Source: an uncultured Lachnospiraceae bacterium
Lineage (GTDB): Bacteria > Bacillota > Clostridia > Lachnospirales > Lachnospiraceae
Direction: 5' to 3'
Assembly: GCA_910578795.1 (NCBI GenBank)
Contig: CAJTSD010000063.1
Location: 1 to 17,089 of the forward strand
DNA length: 17,089 nt
Below, one piece after another: positions 13,914 through 17,089 of this stretch; positions within the stretch are counted from its first letter, which is position 1; each line of letters opens with the position of its first letter. The notes below the pieces were generated by a model. The model ran no database searches and was not told the DNA's origin. It saw nothing but the letters and a program-made list of their open reading frames with translations. The position numbers were made by a program, and so were the translations under genes.

Positions 13914-15578
13914 TTGGCATCCGAATTTACAGGTCTCACTGTTGCCCAAATCTGCGAGGCGATTGACACACTCAGCCCATGTATGGATGATTTTGTTTAT
14001 GTCTATGATCTGGTCAATGACTTTTATTATATCTCAAAGCTGGCAGTAGAGCGCTTCTGTCTGCCTTCCAATCAATTTCATAACGTAATCGAAAATCATG
14101 CAAAATTTGTTTACCCCGCAGATATCCCCATGCTTCAGCAGGACCTTGAAGAGCTTGTCGCCGGAAAAAAAGCCTTTCACGATCTGCTCTACCGCTGGAT
14201 ATCCGTAGATAATGACCCTATATGGATTAACTGCCGCGGTTTTGTCGTCCGCCATAACAATAAGCCTCTTTATATGCTTGGCTGCATCAACGAAATCGGC
14301 GCCCGTCAAAAGGCTGACAATGTCAGCGGGCTTTTGGGCGTCACAAGTCTGCAAAACTGCTTTTTAACAGATCCCACTGTGCCCGCTTACGGTTACCTGT
14401 TGCGCCTTGGACTGGATGATTTTAAGGAAATTAACGAAAAATTGGGCAGCGACTATGGGGATTTAATCTTAAAGCGCACCGCGGAATGTATTACCGCCTG
14501 CCTTTTGCCGGATCAAAAACTGTTCCGTGCCGTGGCTGATGAATATCTGATTATTAATTTTTCAAACCGAAGCACGGAAGAAGCCATTGAACAGTATAAA
14601 CACATACGCCAGACAATTGATACTTTTATCAGAGAAAATAATTATGAAGTAATCTATACCATCTCCGGCGGAATTCTGAAAAATGACCAGCTTAGCGGTT
14701 CTTCCTTCTCCGACGCCATGAAATTTTCCGAGTTTTCACTGAACGAGGCAAAGCGGCACGGTAAAAACTGCTGCTATATATTCTGTAGGGACGATTATGA
14801 TAAATTTTTAAGGCGGCGCAAGCTTTCACAGCTTCTAAAGCGTGCCGTCACCCATAACTTTGATGGTTTTGAAGCCTATCTGCAGCCGCTGATTAATACG
14901 GACAGCAATACGATTTACGGCGCAGAGACCCTGATGCGGTTCCATACTGAAGAATTTGGCATGGTATCCCCAGGGGAATTTATTCCGCTGTTGGAAGAAA
15001 CAGGACTTATCATCCCAGTTGGAAAATGGATGCTCAATGAAGCCCTGAAATTCTGCCATAAGATTCAAACTATTATACCTGATTTTAAAATCAGCATCAA
15101 TATTTCTTATGTACAGGTCATAAAAAGCAACATTATTGTGGAAATCCTCAATGCTGTCGAATATTATCAGGTTCCGCCTTCTACCGTAATCATTGAGCTG
15201 ACAGAAAGCGGACTGCTTGTTCTTGATAACCGCATAACAAAGCTTTGGGCGCGCCTTAAGGAAAAAGGAATTCACCTTGCACTTGATGATTTCGGTACAG
15301 GCTACTCCAATTTCCAATACCTCAACGAGCTAAAACCTGACATCATAAAAATTGACCGGACTTTTACCATAAAAGCGGTTACAAATGACTATGAATTTAA
15401 GCTGCTGTCCTTAATGAGCAATATGGCACATAGTCTGAATTTACAAATCTGCGTGGAAGGCGTGGAAAACACCAGTGAACTTACACGCATGAAGGAAGTC
15501 CTGCCCGATTATTATCAGGGATACTATTTTGGGAAACCTTGTCCGTTCCATGAATTTCAGGAAAAGTTCATAAAATAG
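13914..15578 (+). CDS. PAS - degenerate GGDEF - EAL cyclic-di-GMP phosphodiesterase
   Basis: 554 residues starting at TTG (13914), seven bases after GGGAGG; there is no better ATG in frame nearby. Residues about 25-130 resemble a PAS fold (DFVYVYDLVNDFYYISKLAV ... ending YMLGCINEI). The GGDEF signature is degenerate (R-A-V-A-D-E-Y, 205-211). The EAL domain (about 305-550) keeps all usual catalytic residues: E338 (E-T-L in place of E-A-L), N396, ELTES (428-432), LDDFGTG (457-463), KIDRTF (479-484), EGVE (515-518) and Q535. It should hydrolyse c-di-GMP, perhaps controlled by the PAS and by a GTP-binding degenerate GGDEF (inference). The protein looks soluble. Base composition is more A/T-rich than in the molybdenum cluster. 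Confidence 0.9.
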   Translation: MASEFTGLTVAQICEAIDTLSPCMDDFVYVYDLVNDFYYISKLAVERFCLPSNQFHNVIENHAKFVYPADIPMLQQDLEELVAGKKAFHDLLYRWISVDNDPIWINCRGFVVRHNNKPLYMLGCINEIGARQKADNVSGLLGVTSLQNCFLTDPTVPAYGYLLRLGLDDFKEINEKLGSDYGDLILKRTAECITACLLPDQKLFRAVADEYLIINFSNRSTEEAIEQYKHIRQTIDTFIRENNYEVIYTISGGILKNDQLSGSSFSDAMKFSEFSLNEAKRHGKNCCYIFCRDDYDKFLRRRKLSQLLKRAVTHNFDGFEAYLQPLINTDSNTIYGAETLMRFHTEEFGMVSPGEFIPLLEETGLIIPVGKWMLNEALKFCHKIQTIIPDFKISINISYVQVIKSNIIVEILNAVEYYQVPPSTVIIELTESGLLVLDNRITKLWARLKEKGIHLALDDFGTGYSNFQYLNELKPDIIKIDRTFTIKAVTNDYEFKLLSLMSNMAHSLNLQICVEGVENTSELTRMKEVLPDYYQGYYFGKPCPFHEFQEKFIK

Positions 15579-15587
15579 CATAAAGCA

Positions 15588-15618
15588 AAAAGGCAAAGCG
15601 TACAAAGCTTTGCCTTTT
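15588..15618. terminator. Bidirectional Rho-independent terminator between convergent genes
   Basis: AAAAGGCAAAGC (15588-15599) and GCTTTGCCTTTT (15607-15618) form a perfect 12-bp stem with loop GTACAAA. It is T-rich on the plus side (TTTTGTTTG) and on the minus side (TTTTTGCTTT), so it can serve the second EAL gene and the isomerase gene, which point at each other. Confidence 0.85.
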
Positions 15619-15667
15619 GTTTGTTCATTATTATGTATCTTACCGAAAACAGTACCATACAGATTCT

Positions 15668-17089
15668 TTAAGCGAACGGATTTTCCGTAGGATACGGAAG
15701 CGACTTCGGCTGATTGTAATTTAAGTCCTCTACCGGTACGCCGATATACTTAAATACCTCATACAACGCCTTTCCGAAATGTCCGAATGCCACCGCTCCA
15801 TGGTGCGGATAATTCTTTTCAATCAATACATGTCTGTAAAAACGCTGCATTTCGGGAATCGCAAATACACCGATGCTGCCGAATGACTTTGTTGCCACCG
15901 GAAGAACCTCGCCCTGTGCGATATAAGCACGCAGCTTGCAGTCCGCTGTTGACTGTAAACGGTAGAATGTAATGTTGCCCGGAATAATGTCCCCCTCAAG
16001 CGTACCCTGTGTAACCTCTTCCGGAAGCGTTCTCGCCATAATCATCTGATACTTCATGTTGCAGAAGCTAAGCTTCTTCGTATTTGTATTTCCACAGTGG
16101 AAGCCCATAAAGGTATCGTTGTGTGTATACTGGAATTTATCCTTAATTGACTCCTGATACATATCCGCCGGAACTGTATTGTTAATATCAAGAAGCGTAA
16201 CCGCATCCTGGCTGACACAGGTACCGATAAACTCGCTGAGGCAGCCGTAAATATCAACCTCACAGGAAACAGGAATGCCCATACCTGTCAGTCGGCTGTT
16301 TACATAACAAGGGACAAATCCAAACTGTGTCTGGAATGCAGGCCAGCACTTTCCGGCAATTGCCACATATTTTCTGTATCCCTTATGCGCCTCTACCCAG
16401 TCAAGGAGTGTCAGCTCATACTGTGCAAGCTTCGGAAGCACCTCAGGCTTTAAGTTGCCCTCACCAAGCTCTTCCTCCATCTCCTTAATCTTCGCAGGAA
16501 TTCTCTCATCACCCTCATGCTTTTTAAATGCCTCAAAAAGGTCAAGCTCCGAATTTTCTTCGATTTCAATGCCAAGATTGTAAAGCTGCTTAATCGGCGC
16601 ATTACATGCAAGGAAGTTTAATGGTCTTGGACCAAATGAAATAATCTTTAAATCGGAAAGACCGATAATTGCCCTTGCAATCGGCAAAAACTCATGAACC
16701 ATGTCCGCACATTCCTCAGCCGTACCGACAGGATACTCAGGAATATATGCCTTAATATTGCGCAGCTTCAGATTATAGCTTGCATTTAACATTCCACAGT
16801 AAGCATCGCCACGTCCACCGACAAGATTTCCCTGTGTTTCTTCCGCCGCCGCAATAAACATTGCGGGACCGTCGAAATGCTTTGCAAGAAGCGTTTCTGA
16901 AATCTCGGGGCCAAAGTTTCCAAGATATACGCAGAGTGCATTGCAGCCTGCCTTCTTGATGTCCTCAAGCGCCTGTACCATATGGATTTCACTCTCCACG
17001 ATGCAGACCGGACACTCATAGATACCATCCATGCCGTACTTATCCGCATATGCCTTGACCAGTGCCTTTCTCCTGTTCACGGACAAACT
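15668..17089 (-). CDS. L-fucose/L-arabinose isomerase family protein (5' end outside window)
   Basis: About 473 residues are visible and the frame runs off the right edge; the apparent TTG start at 17084-17086 is an internal leucine of the family motif SLSVNRRKALVKAY, so this is a 5'-truncated view, probably short of some 20-30 residues. Recognisable pieces: CNALCVYLGNFGPEISETLL, then QTQFGFVPCYVNSRL, SCEVDIYGCLSEFIG (metal-binding Glu candidate), LLDINNTVPAD (Asp candidate), FHCGNTNTKKL, and HHGAVAFGHFGKALYE (His candidate), corresponding to the Glu/Asp/His metal site of FucI. Members interconvert aldoses and ketoses using Mn2+. The actual sugar cannot be told from the sequence alone; related isomerases act on other sugars. 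It ends near the terminator at 15588-15618. Confidence 0.88.
   Translation of the reverse strand, partial: SLSVNRRKALVKAYADKYGMDGIYECPVCIVESEIHMVQALEDIKKAGCNALCVYLGNFGPEISETLLAKHFDGPAMFIAAAEETQGNLVGGRGDAYCGMLNASYNLKLRNIKAYIPEYPVGTAEECADMVHEFLPIARAIIGLSDLKIISFGPRPLNFLACNAPIKQLYNLGIEIEENSELDLFEAFKKHEGDERIPAKIKEMEEELGEGNLKPEVLPKLAQYELTLLDWVEAHKGYRKYVAIAGKCWPAFQTQFGFVPCYVNSRLTGMGIPVSCEVDIYGCLSEFIGTCVSQDAVTLLDINNTVPADMYQESIKDKFQYTHNDTFMGFHCGNTNTKKLSFCNMKYQMIMARTLPEEVTQGTLEGDIIPGNITFYRLQSTADCKLRAYIAQGEVLPVATKSFGSIGVFAIPEMQRFYRHVLIEKNYPHHGAVAFGHFGKALYEVFKYIGVPVEDLNYNQPKSLPYPTENPFA

Noticed and set aside
13843..14049. Alternative ATG-started frame overlapping the start of the second EAL gene
   Set aside because: It is in another frame, has no ribosome binding site and no recognisable product; the TTG frame carries PAS, GGDEF and EAL domains.

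Overview
The window looks like part of a chromosome from an anaerobic, Lachnospiraceae-like Clostridia bacterium. This is inferred from the protein families (clostridial MOSC-MogA and MobA-MobB fusions, an L-fucose-isomerase-like protein, an AAA-ATPase/PD-(D/E)XK family remnant), the strong AGGAG-type ribosome binding sites and the sigma-A type promoters. No rRNA, tRNA, CRISPR array or complete insertion sequence was seen.

The core (about 640-10350, minus strand) is one long molybdenum gene cluster. In transcription order it reads fdhD, moeA, a mobA-mobB fusion, a second MoeA-like gene with a four-cysteine tail, moaC, modA, modB, modC, moaA and a MOSC-mogA fusion. A good extended -10 promoter lies in front of fdhD and an A/T-flanked hairpin lies after the last gene. 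The set covers molybdate uptake (ModABC), the first step of cofactor synthesis (MoaA and MoaC: GTP to cPMP), adenylylation and metal insertion (MogA, MoeA), nucleotide attachment (MobA/B) and sulfuration for formate dehydrogenase (FdhD). The MoaD/MoaE molybdopterin synthase genes and any molybdoenzyme are absent from the window and must lie elsewhere. Several internal gaps hold structured repeats: a palindromic element before moaC, and two related hairpin-pair repeats after moaA and moeA. Three copies of a TGACAC-N2-GTGTCA palindrome sit inside modC, modA and moeA.

Left edge (1-640): an internally deleted AAA-ATPase-like pseudogene that still has a good promoter, and what looks like the 3' remnant of an N-acetylmuramoyl-L-alanine amidase gene just downstream of mogA.

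Right part (10351-17089): two plus-strand genes for degenerate-GGDEF/EAL proteins (cyclic-di-GMP signalling) flank a minus-strand M18 aminopeptidase. The first EAL protein has a substitution in its metal-binding DD motif; the second looks catalytically intact, starts at TTG and has a perfect CRP/FNR-type palindrome in its leader. The right edge is a 5'-truncated L-fucose/L-arabinose isomerase family gene on the minus strand, separated from the second EAL gene by a bidirectional terminator.
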